DNA from: Clostridiaceae bacterium
Lineage (GTDB): Bacteria; Bacillota; Clostridia; DSM-8532
DNA: 47,632 nt
Reading direction: 5' to 3'
Assembly (NCBI GenBank): GCA_012521615.1
Contig: JAAYMA010000016.1
Coordinates: 1-47,632, forward strand
In this document: piece by piece, positions 7,526 through 16,984 of the stretch
Layout of the letters: each line of letters starts with the position of its first letter
Numbering within the stretch: position 1 is the stretch's first letter
The notes under the pieces: generated by a model
Database searches by the model: none
Seen by the model: only the letters and a program-made list of their open reading frames with translations
Told to the model about the DNA's origin: nothing
Made by a program: the position numbers and the translations under genes

Positions 7526-9271
7526 ATGCCTTTTGATGGCATTTTGGTAAATAATATAGCAAAAGAATTCAATAAACTTCTTGCCGGAGGCAGGATAAGC
7601 AAAATCTATCAGATAAACAAGGATTCTGTTATTCTTCACATTCGGGCAAAGGGCGAGAATTTTGCTCTTTTTGCATCCTGCAACGCGCAGGCTGCCAGAA
7701 TTCATTTAACCGACAAGCAATTTGAATCCCCTGCTGCCCCCCCTGTATTCTGCATATTATTAAGGAAACATTTATTGGGTGGCATTATTAAAGGGTTTTT
7801 TACCAATGGTTTTGAGCGTATTATAACAATGGAAGTAGAAGCTGTTGATGAATTGGGCGACAAAGAAACAAAAAAGCTCGTATTCGAAATAATGGGCAAA
7901 CACAGTAACATTATACTTCTTAACAAAGATGACAAGATTATAGATGCTATAAAACATGTTGACTTTACCTTAAACAGGGTCCGTGAAATACTACCCGCAC
8001 GGGTTTATGTTCTCCCACCTTCCCAGGATAAATTAAATCCTGAGATGAATTCTACCTTTGAACTAATTTTAAATGAAGCGTCAACAAGCAGCCGAAAAAT
8101 CAGTTCATTTCTTTTGAGCCGATTGCAGGGTTTCTCGCCGGTATTATGCCGGGAAATATGCGTAAGGGCAGGCGTTGACGAAGATAAACCGGTATCAGGT
8201 TTAACCCGGGATGAGCTAAACCTGATCATCCGGGAAATACAAAAGCTTCTGGAGGATCTTGGTACAAAAGGCCCCAGACCATCGGTGGCTTTTGATTTTG
8301 ATGGTAAAAAGGCTGTAGATTTCCATTGCACCGCTCTGAACCAGTATAGCACCAATAAACACTACAATCGCATAAGCGATGCAGTGGATGCTTTTTATAC
8401 ATTGAAAAGCAACTGGTTATTTACTAACCAGCAGACGCAAAATCTACTTAAGTTTGTAGAAAAACTGCTTGATAAAAGTACAAAAAGACTTGAAATAAAC
8501 CTAAAAACATACGAGGAAAATAAAGACTATGATAAGCTCAGACTTTACGGAGAGCTGATTACAGCAAATATTTATTCTTTGAAAAAAGGAATGGACAAAG
8601 CAAACCTGGTCAACTATTACAGTGAAACCGGGGATATAATCGAGATCCCCCTTGATGAAAACAAAAGCCCGCAGGAAAACGCCCAATTATATTACAAAAA
8701 ATATAACAAGGCCAAAACTGCATTTTCTTATGCAGAAAAAGAAATTAAAAAGATCAAAGCTGAAATATCATATCTGGAAAGTGTGATGTTTGCCATAGAA
8801 GCTGCCCAAAAACCTGAGCAGATTAACGAGATACGCCTGGAACTATATGAGCAGGGATATTTGAGCCAACTTCACAATAAAAAGTCCCGAAAAAATGAAA
8901 AAATCAGATCTGTACACATCGCCCCTTTAAAAGTAATTTCAGGTGATGGTTTTGAAATTTTGATCGGGCAGAATAACAAGCAAAACGATAAACTTACAAT
9001 GAAGATAGCCCGAAGTGACGATATATGGCTTCATATAAAGAACTTCACCGGCTCCCATGTTGTAATCAGAACGGAAGGTAAAGATGTACCTGAGTCAACA
9101 CTACTTGAAGCAGCCGGGTATGCGGCATGGTTCAGCAAAGCCCGCTTTGCACCAAAGGCTGAAGTTGACTATACTTTTGTAAAGCATGTAAAAAAGCCCT
9201 CGGGTGCAAAACCGGGAATGGTAGTTTACACGAACTACAAAACAATCCTGACCGAACCCAGAGAGCCTTAG
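7526..9271 (+). CDS. rqcH: Ribosome quality control factor RqcH (NFACT/FbpA family)
   Basis: The protein has 581 residues, the normal length for bacterial NFACT proteins. It has an N-terminal NFACT-N domain starting MPFDGILVNNIAKEFNKLL with GGRISKIYQ, a helical helix-hairpin-helix and coiled-coil middle (about 200-430, rich in Lys/Glu), and a C-terminal NFACT-R domain. The latter has the signature DDIWLHIKNFTGSHVVIRT and ends with VDYTFVKHVKKPSGAKPGMV. RqcH binds obstructed 50S subunits carrying peptidyl-tRNA and directs addition of C-terminal alanine tails that mark stalled chains for proteolysis. Older annotations call it fibronectin-binding protein. GAGGTG precedes the ATG. It converges on mtaD with only 4 bp between the genes. 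Confidence 0.9.
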   Translation: MPFDGILVNNIAKEFNKLLAGGRISKIYQINKDSVILHIRAKGENFALFASCNAQAARIHLTDKQFESPAAPPVFCILLRKHLLGGIIKGFFTNGFERIITMEVEAVDELGDKETKKLVFEIMGKHSNIILLNKDDKIIDAIKHVDFTLNRVREILPARVYVLPPSQDKLNPEMNSTFELILNEASTSSRKISSFLLSRLQGFSPVLCREICVRAGVDEDKPVSGLTRDELNLIIREIQKLLEDLGTKGPRPSVAFDFDGKKAVDFHCTALNQYSTNKHYNRISDAVDAFYTLKSNWLFTNQQTQNLLKFVEKLLDKSTKRLEINLKTYEENKDYDKLRLYGELITANIYSLKKGMDKANLVNYYSETGDIIEIPLDENKSPQENAQLYYKKYNKAKTAFSYAEKEIKKIKAEISYLESVMFAIEAAQKPEQINEIRLELYEQGYLSQLHNKKSRKNEKIRSVHIAPLKVISGDGFEILIGQNNKQNDKLTMKIARSDDIWLHIKNFTGSHVVIRTEGKDVPESTLLEAAGYAAWFSKARFAPKAEVDYTFVKHVKKPSGAKPGMVVYTNYKTILTEPREP

Positions 9272-9275
9272 AATA

Positions 9276-10575
9276 TCAGTTAAAAATGCGTTCACATATT
9301 TTCTGAATATGGTGCTGAACCTTTTCTCTATCTATTGTTTTAAAATCACCGTTTTCGTAAAGTATCCGGCCGTTTACCATAGTAAGACAAACGTCTGACC
9401 CCCTGGGCGCAATAGGCGAGAGCCGAAACAGGATTATGAAGAGGCAGAAAATGGGGTTTATCCAGATCAATCAGGATCAAATCAGCCTTCTTACCCGGAG
9501 CAACTTCCCCCAAATCATCCCGACCAAGGGCTTTGCTTCCATTGACAGTTGCCATTCTGATGGCCTCTTTGGCGCTAACCAAAAGAGGATCCTGCTTCGC
9601 ACCTTTTTGAATTAATGCTGCCAGGCTTATCTCTTCAAACATACTTAAATTGTTATTGCTGGCCACTCCATCGGTACCAAGGATTACGTTTACTCCTTTA
9701 CTGAGAGCTTCGGGTATAGGAGCTATTCCACTGGCAAGCTTCAAATTGCTTTTTGGGTTGTGAGCTATTGTAACATTCTTTTCTTTTAAAAGAGAAATAT
9801 CCTCATCTGTAATCCATACACAATGTGCAGCAATTGTCTTCAGATCAAATAATCCCAAATCATACAAATGCTTTGTCGGTGTCTTGTTGTAATCCTTTAA
9901 TGAATTCTCATGCTCGGTCAGTGTTTCATCCAAATGGACATGAATGGGTGCTCCCAGTTTTTCTGCAGCATCGCGTACAGCCTTGATGAATTCAGGGGAA
10001 CAGGTATATATTGCATGGGGCGCAAAAGCTCCGGTGATTCTTCCATTTGCTTCTCCGTTCCAGTTTTTGAAGAAACTTATGCTTTCGTTCAGGCTTTCAA
10101 CTTTTGAGAAATCAGGTCCTTTTTCATTGCAGGTCATGCCTCTTGATAAGTGGGCTCTTATACCTGACATTTCAACAGCCCGTGCAATATCATCCATAAA
10201 AAAATACATGTCAATAAAGCATGTAGTGCCTGTTGCAAGCATTTCCATAATGCCCAGAAGTGAGCTGAAAAACACATCTTCACCTGTAAGCCTTTCTTCT
10301 ACTGGAAAAATGTACTTAAACAGCCAGGTCTGAAGCTCCATATCATCTGCATAATTCCGTAAAATTGACATAGGCACATGGGTATGTCCGTTAATAAAGC
10401 CCGGCATTAACAGTTTGCCAGTGCAATCTATTGCCCGGGCTTTATCCCGGTCTTCGGGCCCAATGTTTCCTACACATTTTATACAATCATTTTCTACAAG
10501 CACATCACAGTCATCCAGAATTTCCATTTGGCTGTTCATGGTTAATACCTTGGCATTTTTAAACAGATATTTCAT
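9276..10575 (-). pseudogene. mtaD: 5-methylthioadenosine/S-adenosylhomocysteine deaminase, frameshifted near the C-terminus
   Basis: An amidohydrolase that deaminates S-adenosylhomocysteine or methylthioadenosine. The metal-site pattern is intact: GHTH in PGFINGHTHVPMS, HVHLDET, AAHCVW and LGTDGVAS. The continuous frame from the ATG at 10575 ends at 9346 (409 residues) with a tail, VRRLSYYGKRPD, that does not fit the family. In the next frame the expected continuation SDVCLTMVNGRILYENGD runs to a stop at 9276. The switch falls in a run of five C on the plus strand (9399-9403); with four, the protein would be 432 residues, normal for the family. The cause may be a sequencing or assembly error, or a real mutation. 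All catalytic residues lie before the shift. Confidence 0.85.
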
Positions 10576-10677
10576 GGCTCAAGTCTCCTTGTATTTGAAT
10601 TTTCTCAGTTTTATATAACTTCTGATGTCTTCTTTAAACAGCATACCATTTTTAAATTTTTGACAGGCCGAAATTGA

Positions 10678-11472
10678 TTAGCCTATATGGTATTGAAAAA
10701 CGTCTTTTCCCTTATATTTTGCAATATCAAGCTGCGGAAATTCTTCTTCAAGCAGTTCAGACATTGCCTCGACAAAATGCTTTTCTGTTCCGTAATGACC
10801 GGCATCCACAGTGAAAAGACCTTTTTCCAGAAGCTCCTGGGCATCATGATATTTTAAATCCCCTGTGATAAGCAGATCAGGCTTGACCTCTTCAAGTTCA
10901 CGCACAATTTCTCTGTCGTAAGAACCATTATATACTGCAACCGTCATTATTTTATCCGGTATATTGCCGACAAAACGAATTGCATCTAAATTGAGTGTTT
11001 TCTTCAGGTATTTTATAAAATCTAGACCATTTTGGGGGTTAATTTTGCCGTAACGTCCAAAACCGTGTTGCGGTGACAAAGGTGATGATGGTTTGAGCAC
11101 TTTTATATCGGAAAGTCCGATCTTCCTGCACAATATATCTGTAAGCCCTCCCGAAACAGAATCGTAGTTGGTATGAATACTATAAAGAGCTATATCGTTT
11201 TTTATGGCAAGCGTAAGGAGCTTTCCTTCAAAAGTCTCATCAGTAAATACTTTTACAGCTTTAAAAATAGGCGGGTGATGGGAAACAACAAGCTGGCACT
11301 CTAACTCTGAAGCCTTTTTAACGGCTGAATAATCGGCATCGAGGCATACCAGTATTCCGGATATTGAAGCTTCAGGATTTCCTAAAATCAATCCGCTATT
11401 ATCGTAGACTTCCTGAAGAGTTGAAGGGGCTATTTCATTCAGATATGAAATAATATCATTGAGTTTTACCAT
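10678..11472 (-). CDS. Nif3-like dinuclear metal centre protein (DUF34/YbgI type)
   Basis: The start chosen is the ATG at 11472, preceded by GGAGAGGTG; a longer frame opens at 11529 without a comparable site. The protein of about 264 residues begins MVKLNDIISYLNEIAP. It carries the family's metal-binding histidines in VVSHHPPIF and near the C-terminus in GHYGTEKHFVE. Its length corresponds to the short YbgI form without the PII-like insert of Bacillus YqfO. Members form toroidal hexamers with two metals per subunit; some are reported to have GTP cyclohydrolase or metal-delivery roles, but function is unsettled. It follows trmK, a pairing common in Firmicutes. Confidence 0.85.
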   Translation of the reverse strand: MVKLNDIISYLNEIAPSTLQEVYDNSGLILGNPEASISGILVCLDADYSAVKKASELECQLVVSHHPPIFKAVKVFTDETFEGKLLTLAIKNDIALYSIHTNYDSVSGGLTDILCRKIGLSDIKVLKPSSPLSPQHGFGRYGKINPQNGLDFIKYLKKTLNLDAIRFVGNIPDKIMTVAVYNGSYDREIVRELEEVKPDLLITGDLKYHDAQELLEKGLFTVDAGHYGTEKHFVEAMSELLEEEFPQLDIAKYKGKDVFQYHIG

Positions 11473-11536
11473 ATTCACACCTCTCCAAACAGGACGCTTT
11501 TTTTCTGAATTTATAAATCTGCCTTCCACCGGATAA

Positions 11537-12229
11537 TTACAGGGTATCCAGCAAATCTTTCAGATCTTTTAATAAATTTTGTACTGATTTAAGCAATTGA
11601 GCATCAGGATTTTTTGCGGCTTTAATTCCAGCCACTATTTTTTCCTGCTTTTTTATCTCTCTTTCAATCCATTCTGGTAAAAGTGGATCTTTCTTTTCTG
11701 CAAGTTTTTCACCGACTATTTCGTTTACAGGCTTCCAATCTTTTCTTACCATTCCAGTATAGCGTACCTTAAGTACCTGATACAACTTATCTTCTTCCTT
11801 TGCCAAAGCCTCATCCAGAATTTCAAACCCATGCTGCCATAAATAGACTCTTAAAACCTTCTGCCTTGTCATGGGCTGGATAATAATACTATTGGCTTTC
11901 TTTGCTTTATTTATAGATTTCTGGAGGATTTCTGAAATAAGCTGTCCTCCCATACCTGCTATAACAATTGTATCGGCTTCTTCTTCCGAAATCGGTTCAA
12001 GGCCGTCTCCCAGTCTTAAATCCATTTTCTCTTCCAAATTAAACTGCCTTACCGTATTTTCTGCACTTTTCAATGGACCCTTTTTAACGTCACTGGCTAT
12101 AGCCTTTTTACACTTCCCGTTAATTAAAGCATAAGCCGGAAGCAGGGCATGGTCGGTTCCAATATCCGAAAGTATATTGCAAGGGGGAATCATATCATAA
12201 ATTACTTTAAGTCTTTCTTTAAGCTGCAT
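11537..12229 (-). CDS. trmK: tRNA (adenine22-N1)-methyltransferase TrmK
   Basis: The 230-residue protein has a class I S-adenosylmethionine fold. The SAM-binding segment is ILSDIGTDHALLPAYAL, followed by ASDVKKGPLKSAENT and the conserved ADTIVIAGMGG motif. The C-terminal part (about 165-230) is a charged coiled-coil, typical of TrmK. It methylates N1 of A22 in the D-arm of several tRNAs. It sits directly upstream of the Nif3-family gene, as in many Firmicutes, and downstream of a tRNA pair separated by two terminators. Confidence 0.9.
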   Translation of the reverse strand: MQLKERLKVIYDMIPPCNILSDIGTDHALLPAYALINGKCKKAIASDVKKGPLKSAENTVRQFNLEEKMDLRLGDGLEPISEEEADTIVIAGMGGQLISEILQKSINKAKKANSIIIQPMTRQKVLRVYLWQHGFEILDEALAKEEDKLYQVLKVRYTGMVRKDWKPVNEIVGEKLAEKKDPLLPEWIEREIKKQEKIVAGIKAAKNPDAQLLKSVQNLLKDLKDLLDTL

Positions 12230-12301
12230 ATTGTCACCATTTCAAACAATATCTTATACAAAAAATAATTTACTGATACAGTGCAACTGAGATTGTCCCA
12301 T

Positions 12302-12329
12302 AAAAAAGCAAAAACTGTGTTTTACACAG
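12302..12329 (-). terminator. Second terminator downstream of the tRNA pair
   Basis: On the minus strand CTGTGT, a 3-nt loop and ACACAG are followed by TTTTTGCTTTTTT. Together with the hairpin at 12363-12396 it forms a tandem terminator that insulates trmK from tRNA transcription. Confidence 0.6.
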
Positions 12330-12362
12330 CTTACCACATATTATTCCAGAATGCTATATATT

Positions 12363-12396
12363 AAAAAAAGATGATTGCTATGCAATCATCTTTTTT
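12363..12396. terminator. Bidirectional terminator after the tRNA pair
   Basis: GATGATTGC (12370-12378) and GCAATCATC (12382-12390) form a perfect 9-bp stem with a 3-nt loop, flanked by A7 on one side and T6 on the other. It lies directly after the CCA end of the second tRNA on the minus strand. Confidence 0.85.
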
Positions 12397-12399
12397 ATC

Positions 12400-12476
12400 T
12401 GGTGGGCCTTCAGGGACTCGAACCCCGGACCAACCGGTTATGAGCCGGTTGCTCTGACCAGCTGAGCTAAAGGCCC
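12400..12476 (-). tRNA. tRNA with CAT anticodon (elongator Met, or Ile2 after lysidine modification)
   Basis: A 77-nt cloverleaf with acceptor stem GGGCCTT/AAGGCCC, D-arm TAGCTCAG, a 5-bp anticodon stem ACCGG/CCGGT around the loop CTCATAA, T-arm GGTTCGAGTCC and an encoded CCA. The anticodon CAT does not by itself separate elongator methionine from the lysidine-modified isoleucine tRNA. The G-C-rich acceptor stem recalls Ile2 tRNAs, but this is not decisive. It is not the initiator: the stem lacks the three G-C pairs expected there, and the acceptor is fully paired. Confidence 0.9.
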
Positions 12477-12479
12477 AGG

Positions 12480-12555
12480 TGGCTCCTCAAGTAGGACTCG
12501 AACCTACGACCCTGCGGTTAACAGCCGCATGCTCTACCAACTGAGCTATTGAGGA
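12480..12555 (-). tRNA. tRNA-Asn (GTT)
   Basis: A 76-nt cloverleaf with acceptor TCCTCAA/TTGAGGA, D-arm TAGCTCAG, anticodon stem TGCGG/CCGCA with the loop CTGTTAA (anticodon GTT), T-arm GGTTCGAGTCC, discriminator G and an encoded CCA. It is the first gene of a two-tRNA transcript, with 3 nt between the two tRNAs. Confidence 0.95.
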
Positions 12556-12587
12556 ATATCTATGCGCTTTTTCAAGGCGCATAACCT

Positions 12588-12616
12588 ATTATACTGGTAA
12601 TGTTCGTGCTGGTCAA
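12588..12616 (-). promoter_or_regulatory. Strong sigma-A promoter of the tRNA-Asn/tRNA(CAT) transcript
   Basis: TTGACC (12616-12611), a 17-nt spacer and a perfect TATAAT (12593-12588) on the minus strand, about 33 bp upstream of tRNA-Asn. Between promoter and tRNA, TATGCGC and GCGCATA (12561-12583) form a hairpin in the 5' leader that may help processing. Confidence 0.8.
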
Positions 12617-12717
12617 GAGATTTTTTTAAACATTTTATCTGTAATTTTTTATATGTTATCCATAAAGCGGTATGTTTTAATTTACTTTGCAGAAAGTAAG
12701 CCTTATTTTAAAGAATT

Positions 12718-13947
12718 TTACTCAGTAACTATCCTGTGATAAGACTTTTTACCCCTGCGCACTATTATTTCACCATCCTTCAGGTCATCCATTGTTACTA
12801 TCCTGTCAATAGATTCTATCTTTTCGTTATTGATGGTCAGACCGCCCTGTTTAATCAGCCTTCTCCCTTCGCTTTTTGATGGAATAATGCCGGTATCATT
12901 CAACAAGTCAAGGATGGGAATACCCTTTTCCAGATCAGATGACGAGACTGATACAGTAGGCATATTTTCAGTGGAGCCGCCATCACCAAAAAGAGCTTCA
13001 GCAGCATTTTTTGCTTTTTCAGCCTCTTCTTCACCATGCACTATTTTGGTAACTTCATAGGCAAGTATCTTCTTGGCTTCGTTTATCTGGGCATCCTTCC
13101 ACTCTGCCATTTCATTAATTTTTTCCATAGGCAGGAATGTCAGGAGTTTCAGACATTTGATAACATCAGCATCATCAATATTTCGCCAGTACTGGTAGAA
13201 GTCATAAGGACTGGTTTTGTTCGGATCAAGCCAAACTGCTCCCTGAGCTGTTTTACCCATTTTTTTACCTTCACTGGTTGTAAGCAAGGTGAAAGTCATA
13301 CCATAAACCTCTTTGCCTTCAACTCTGCGAATGAGGTCTATTCCACCCAAAATATTGCTCCATTGATCGTCTCCGCCAAGTTGCAATACGCAGCCATAAT
13401 CCTGATACAGTTTTAAGAAATCATAGCTCTGCATAAGCATGTAGTTAAACTCAATAAAGGATAATCCTCTTTCAAGCCTGCTTTTGAAACATTCAGCAGA
13501 AAGCATCCGGTTGACTGAGAAATGTACACCTATATCTCTCAGGAAAGAAACATAATTAAGCTTCAAAAGCCAATCAGCGTTATTTACCATAAGAGCTTCC
13601 CCATCACCGAAATCAACAAGTCTGCTCATCTGCCCCTGAAAACATGAGCCATTATATGCTATTTCCTCTTGGGTGAGCATTTTTCTCATATCAGTTCTTC
13701 CTGAGGGATCCCCTACCATTGCAGTACCCCCGCCGATTAAGGCTATCGGTCGATGTCCTGCTCTTTGCATATGGCTCATTACAATAAGTTGAAGCAGATG
13801 CCCTACATGAAGACTGTCTGCGGTAGGGTCAAAACCTATATAAAAAGTAACTTTTTCTTTTCCGAGAAGCTCCCTGATTTTATCTTCGTGAGTTGTCTGA
13901 GCAATAAAACCGCGTTCTTTCAAAATGTCAAAAACATTGGTTTCCAT
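12718..13947 (-). CDS. tyrS: Tyrosyl-tRNA synthetase
   Basis: This 409-residue class I aminoacyl-tRNA synthetase charges tRNA-Tyr in the cytoplasm. The HIGH motif appears as HVGH at residues 47-50 in [16 protein letters not shown]. The KMSKS loop appears as KMGKT in [15 protein letters not shown]. The tyrosine-site segment GGDDQWSNI is present, and an S4 RNA-binding domain closes the protein ([19 protein letters not shown]). The start ATG at 13947 is preceded by AGAAAGGAAG. It is divergent from the class A PBP gene. Unlike many Firmicutes tyrS genes it has no recognisable T-box leader in the 130 nt between its promoter and start. Confidence 0.95.
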   Translation of the reverse strand: METNVFDILKERGFIAQTTHEDKIRELLGKEKVTFYIGFDPTADSLHVGHLLQLIVMSHMQRAGHRPIALIGGGTAMVGDPSGRTDMRKMLTQEEIAYNGSCFQGQMSRLVDFGDGEALMVNNADWLLKLNYVSFLRDIGVHFSVNRMLSAECFKSRLERGLSFIEFNYMLMQSYDFLKLYQDYGCVLQLGGDDQWSNILGGIDLIRRVEGKEVYGMTFTLLTTSEGKKMGKTAQGAVWLDPNKTSPYDFYQYWRNIDDADVIKCLKLLTFLPMEKINEMAEWKDAQINEAKKILAYEVTKIVHGEEEAEKAKNAAEALFGDGGSTENMPTVSVSSSDLEKGIPILDLLNDTGIIPSKSEGRRLIKQGGLTINNEKIESIDRIVTMDDLKDGEIIVRRGKKSYHRIVTE

Positions 13948-14075
13948 GACTTTCTTCCTTTCTTAGAATCAATTATTGTTGCAACATTTAATATTCTTTG
14001 TGATTCTTGGTCAGTTTAAGCTTTTTTAAGCTACAAAGCTGTATTTACCTGGATGAAACAGATAGAATTTTATCT

Positions 14076-14104
14076 AGAATATCATTATACCATAACGATG
14101 TCAA
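14076..14104 (-). promoter_or_regulatory. Probable tyrS promoter
   Basis: A perfect TTGACA (14104-14099), a 17-nt spacer and TATTCT (14081-14076) on the minus strand. A TATAAT also occurs inside the spacer, but too close to the -35 box to pair with it. The 5' leader of about 120 nt contains no T-box consensus. Confidence 0.55.
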
Positions 14105-14157
14105 TAATCTCGAATTTTTCTGACTGGAAAGTGGTAAAAGTCACCTTGTAAAAATAA

Positions 14158-14186
14158 TTTTAAGCAATAGTGATTTATGCTATAAT
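14158..14186 (+). promoter_or_regulatory. Candidate extended -10 promoter for the class A PBP gene
   Basis: TGC-TATAAT (-10 at 14181-14186) with a weak -35 (TTTTAA, 14158-14163) at 17-nt spacing. A TTGACA further downstream, followed by several TATAAT-like stretches (about 14208-14229), is an alternative. Confidence 0.4.
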
Positions 14187-14323
14187 AATTAAGATTAAAT
14201 TGTAATATTGACAAGTATAATATATAATAATCATTCTGTCTTAACACTTAAGTTTGTGGCAATAACTACAGATTGATAGTTTTAAGAATATCTGGTTTTG
14301 TCATAAAAACGGGAGGTATACCT

Positions 14324-16897
14324 ATGGATAGAAAACCGGGAGGAAGTAAACCCAAACAATCTCCTTCCTCTTCTGTAAAAAAGAAAAAGAAAAATATTAA
14401 CCTTGAAACTATAAACTATGCAAAAATTGCGCTTAAAGTATTTACAGTAGTACTGATCCTGGCTTTTTCCCTGATACTCATATTTGGCAGTGCAGTTGCA
14501 GGTCTTGCCAGCGGCGGTTTCTACGGTATTATTAAAACAACACCCATGCTTGATGCGAAACTTTTCAAGTCAATGGGTTTAAATTCTTATGTCTACGATG
14601 CTGAAGGCAATGTAATTGCTGAACTGAAAAAAGAAGAAAATCGTGTATGGATTGATTATCAGGATATACCAAAAATGCTGATTAATGCTTACATTGCTGT
14701 AGAAGACAAACGCTTCTGGGAACATGATGGCGTAGACTTCAGGAGAATAGGAAGTGCGGTAATTACTTATGCCAAAAAACTGCTGGGCGCAGATGTGGAT
14801 ATTGAAGGCGGCAGTACCGTAACTCAACAGCTTATCAAAAATCTTACCAAGAAAGATCAGATTACTATCCCCCGAAAACTTCAGGAACAGTGGCAGGCAA
14901 TGGAGCTTGAAAAAGTTCTGACTAAAGAAGAAATTCTTACTTATTACCTTAATAATGTGCCCATGGGTGGAAATTTCTATGGTATAGAAACTGCTGCCAA
15001 AGGCTATTTCGGCAAGGACGTCCGGGAGCTTTCCCTTGCTGAATGCGCTAGTCTGGCTGGAATCACCAACTGGCCCACTAAATATATGCCCATTAGCGAA
15101 GAGAATATTGAGGCCAATCTGGCCAGGACAAAAATGATTCTGGGTCTTATGCTTGAACAGGGAATGATTTCTCAGAGTGAGTATGAACAGGCTATCAATG
15201 AAAAGATAGAATTTAAATACAACCCTGAGGCCGGTAAAGTAATGCAGACAAGCAATCAGTCTTATTTCGTGGACGAAGTGGTTAAAAGTGTGAAAGAAGC
15301 TTTGATGAGAACTTATGGATACACTGAACAGGCTGCATTGGACATAATTTATAATTCCGGTCTGCATATTTATTCTACAATGGATCCGAAAATTCAAAAA
15401 GTTATGGACGAAGTATTTACCGATCCACAATACTTTGATGTAAAAAACAGATATACTGATGAGCCTGCACAGGCGGCTATGGTTATACTTGATAAAGATG
15501 GATATGTCAGGGGAATTTACGGCGGCCAGGGCAAAAAAGAGGGCAGCGTGTTTAATCGTGCCACTCAAGCCGCACGCCAGCCTGGTTCAGCTATAAAACC
15601 GCTTGTTGTGTACGGTCCAGGTATAGACAGTAAAACAATCACAGCTGCTACTGTTATTGATGATGTCAAGCAGTACCTGTTACATGATAAACCTGACCAG
15701 GAATGGCCAAGAAACGTTGAACTCAAGAACTTCGGACTTACAACAGCCCGCATAGGTCTCCTGAAATCACGAAATGTGGTTGCAACCCTGCTTTTTAAGG
15801 ATTATGTGGGAATAGACAATGGGCTGAGTTACCTTGCCAAACTCGGTATTGACAGGACAGATGAAAAATATTTATCAGTAGCCATGGGCGGGTTCAACCA
15901 AGGTATGACGCCACTGGAGCTGGCAGGCGCATATACTGCATTTGCAAACCAGGGAGTATATACTAAACCCATATTTTTCACCGAGGTCAGAGATCGTGAC
16001 GGTAATGTAGTTATTGAAAATATACCTCAAAGGAGGCAGGTATTCTCAGAACAGACTGTATTTATAATGAACACCATCCTTCAGGATGTTGTAAAAAAAG
16101 GAACTGCCTATCCTTATGGTATTGTTAAATATCAGGGAAGCGATGGCAAAACCGTTACTATTCCATCTGCCGGTAAAACAGGAACGACAGATAAAAACAC
16201 CGACAAATGGTTTGCTGGTTTCACCCCCTATTATGTGGGAGTGACCTGGTATGGCTATGACAAGCTGGTACCTCTTGAAAGCGGGGAAAGGTTCGGTGCA
16301 TTGGAGATCTGGAATGTGGTGATGAACAAAATTCATGCGGGAATGGAGCCAAAAGAATTCTTTGAGACCACACCTCCAAACATAGTGACCCGCAGTATCT
16401 GTATTGACTCTGGAAAGATTGCCACAGATTTATGCAAGCAGGATCCCCGCGGCAGCAGGGTTGTCAGTGAATACTTCATTCAAGGCACAGAACCAGCCTA
16501 TAGTGATACATGTAAAGTACATGTGTCCTATAAAGCATGTACTGCATCACAGGATGCCTGGGGCAGGGATTTGCTTGCAAATGAATACTGTCCTGAAGGA
16601 ACTGTAAAAGAGGTTGTGGGAATAAGAAGACCTGTCCAGTATACGCCTAAATTCCCTGATGACCGTTATCCTGACGATCACAAATACGAAATTCCCGAAG
16701 GAGAATACTGCGTTGTGCATGATGCAGGTACTTTGATTCCTCCTGTCGTTGAAGACAATAATCCGTTCGACTTTTGGGACAGGTTGTTCCCTCCCAAAAA
16801 CGATTCTTCACCATCTCCGACACCACAAAACGGGCTGATTGATCCTATACAGGAAGATATCGGAGATCCGATAAGCGAAGAGAACTCAAATGAATAA
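14324..16897 (+). CDS. Class A penicillin-binding protein (PBP1A-type transglycosylase/transpeptidase)
   Basis: The start chosen is the ATG at 14324, with GGGAGG 7 nt upstream; an in-frame start at 14273 lacks a site. The protein has 857 residues. It has a Lys-rich cytoplasmic tail, one transmembrane helix (about 33-60), and a GT51 domain with catalytic Glu127 in EDKRFWEHDG and GGSTVTQQLIKN. The transpeptidase domain has SxxK at Ser422 (PGSAIKP), SRN at 482-484 and KTG at 618-620. It polymerises and cross-links lipid II outside the membrane. The C-terminal segment (after about 680) is Pro/Asp-rich with several Cys residues and ends in an acidic low-complexity tail. It is monocistronic: a terminator follows. 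Confidence 0.92.
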   Translation: MDRKPGGSKPKQSPSSSVKKKKKNINLETINYAKIALKVFTVVLILAFSLILIFGSAVAGLASGGFYGIIKTTPMLDAKLFKSMGLNSYVYDAEGNVIAELKKEENRVWIDYQDIPKMLINAYIAVEDKRFWEHDGVDFRRIGSAVITYAKKLLGADVDIEGGSTVTQQLIKNLTKKDQITIPRKLQEQWQAMELEKVLTKEEILTYYLNNVPMGGNFYGIETAAKGYFGKDVRELSLAECASLAGITNWPTKYMPISEENIEANLARTKMILGLMLEQGMISQSEYEQAINEKIEFKYNPEAGKVMQTSNQSYFVDEVVKSVKEALMRTYGYTEQAALDIIYNSGLHIYSTMDPKIQKVMDEVFTDPQYFDVKNRYTDEPAQAAMVILDKDGYVRGIYGGQGKKEGSVFNRATQAARQPGSAIKPLVVYGPGIDSKTITAATVIDDVKQYLLHDKPDQEWPRNVELKNFGLTTARIGLLKSRNVVATLLFKDYVGIDNGLSYLAKLGIDRTDEKYLSVAMGGFNQGMTPLELAGAYTAFANQGVYTKPIFFTEVRDRDGNVVIENIPQRRQVFSEQTVFIMNTILQDVVKKGTAYPYGIVKYQGSDGKTVTIPSAGKTGTTDKNTDKWFAGFTPYYVGVTWYGYDKLVPLESGERFGALEIWNVVMNKIHAGMEPKEFFETTPPNIVTRSICIDSGKIATDLCKQDPRGSRVVSEYFIQGTEPAYSDTCKVHVSYKACTASQDAWGRDLLANEYCPEGTVKEVVGIRRPVQYTPKFPDDRYPDDHKYEIPEGEYCVVHDAGTLIPPVVEDNNPFDFWDRLFPPKNDSSPSPTPQNGLIDPIQEDIGDPISEENSNE

Positions 16898-16908
16898 AAA
16901 TATTTTAG

Positions 16909-16943
16909 AAGTACCTGAACCCATAGGATCAGGTACTTTTTTA
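16909..16943 (+). terminator. Terminator of the class A PBP gene
   Basis: AGTACCTGA (16910-16918) pairs with TCAGGTACT (16929-16937), followed by a T-tract on the plus strand. The other strand has a weaker T-rich tail, so partial bidirectional use with the convergent uridine-kinase gene is possible. Confidence 0.85.
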
Positions 16944-16984
16944 TTGAACAACATTCTGAACTGATTATTATGAGAGATTTCGGA

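Noticed and set aside
12561-12583. Hairpin TATGCGC/GCGCATA before tRNA-Asn considered as a terminator
   Set aside because: It lies between the promoter and the tRNA and lacks a proper following T-tract on the transcribed strand, so a leader-processing role fits better.
13948-14110. T-box leader for tyrS
   Set aside because: tyrS in Firmicutes often has one, but no T-box consensus or terminator/antiterminator pair is present between the promoter and the start codon.
14579-15568. A 329-codon minus-strand frame inside the class A PBP gene
   Set aside because: It is antisense to the conserved transglycosylase domain, has an unusual composition (many Ile/Phe/His) and has no ribosome binding site.
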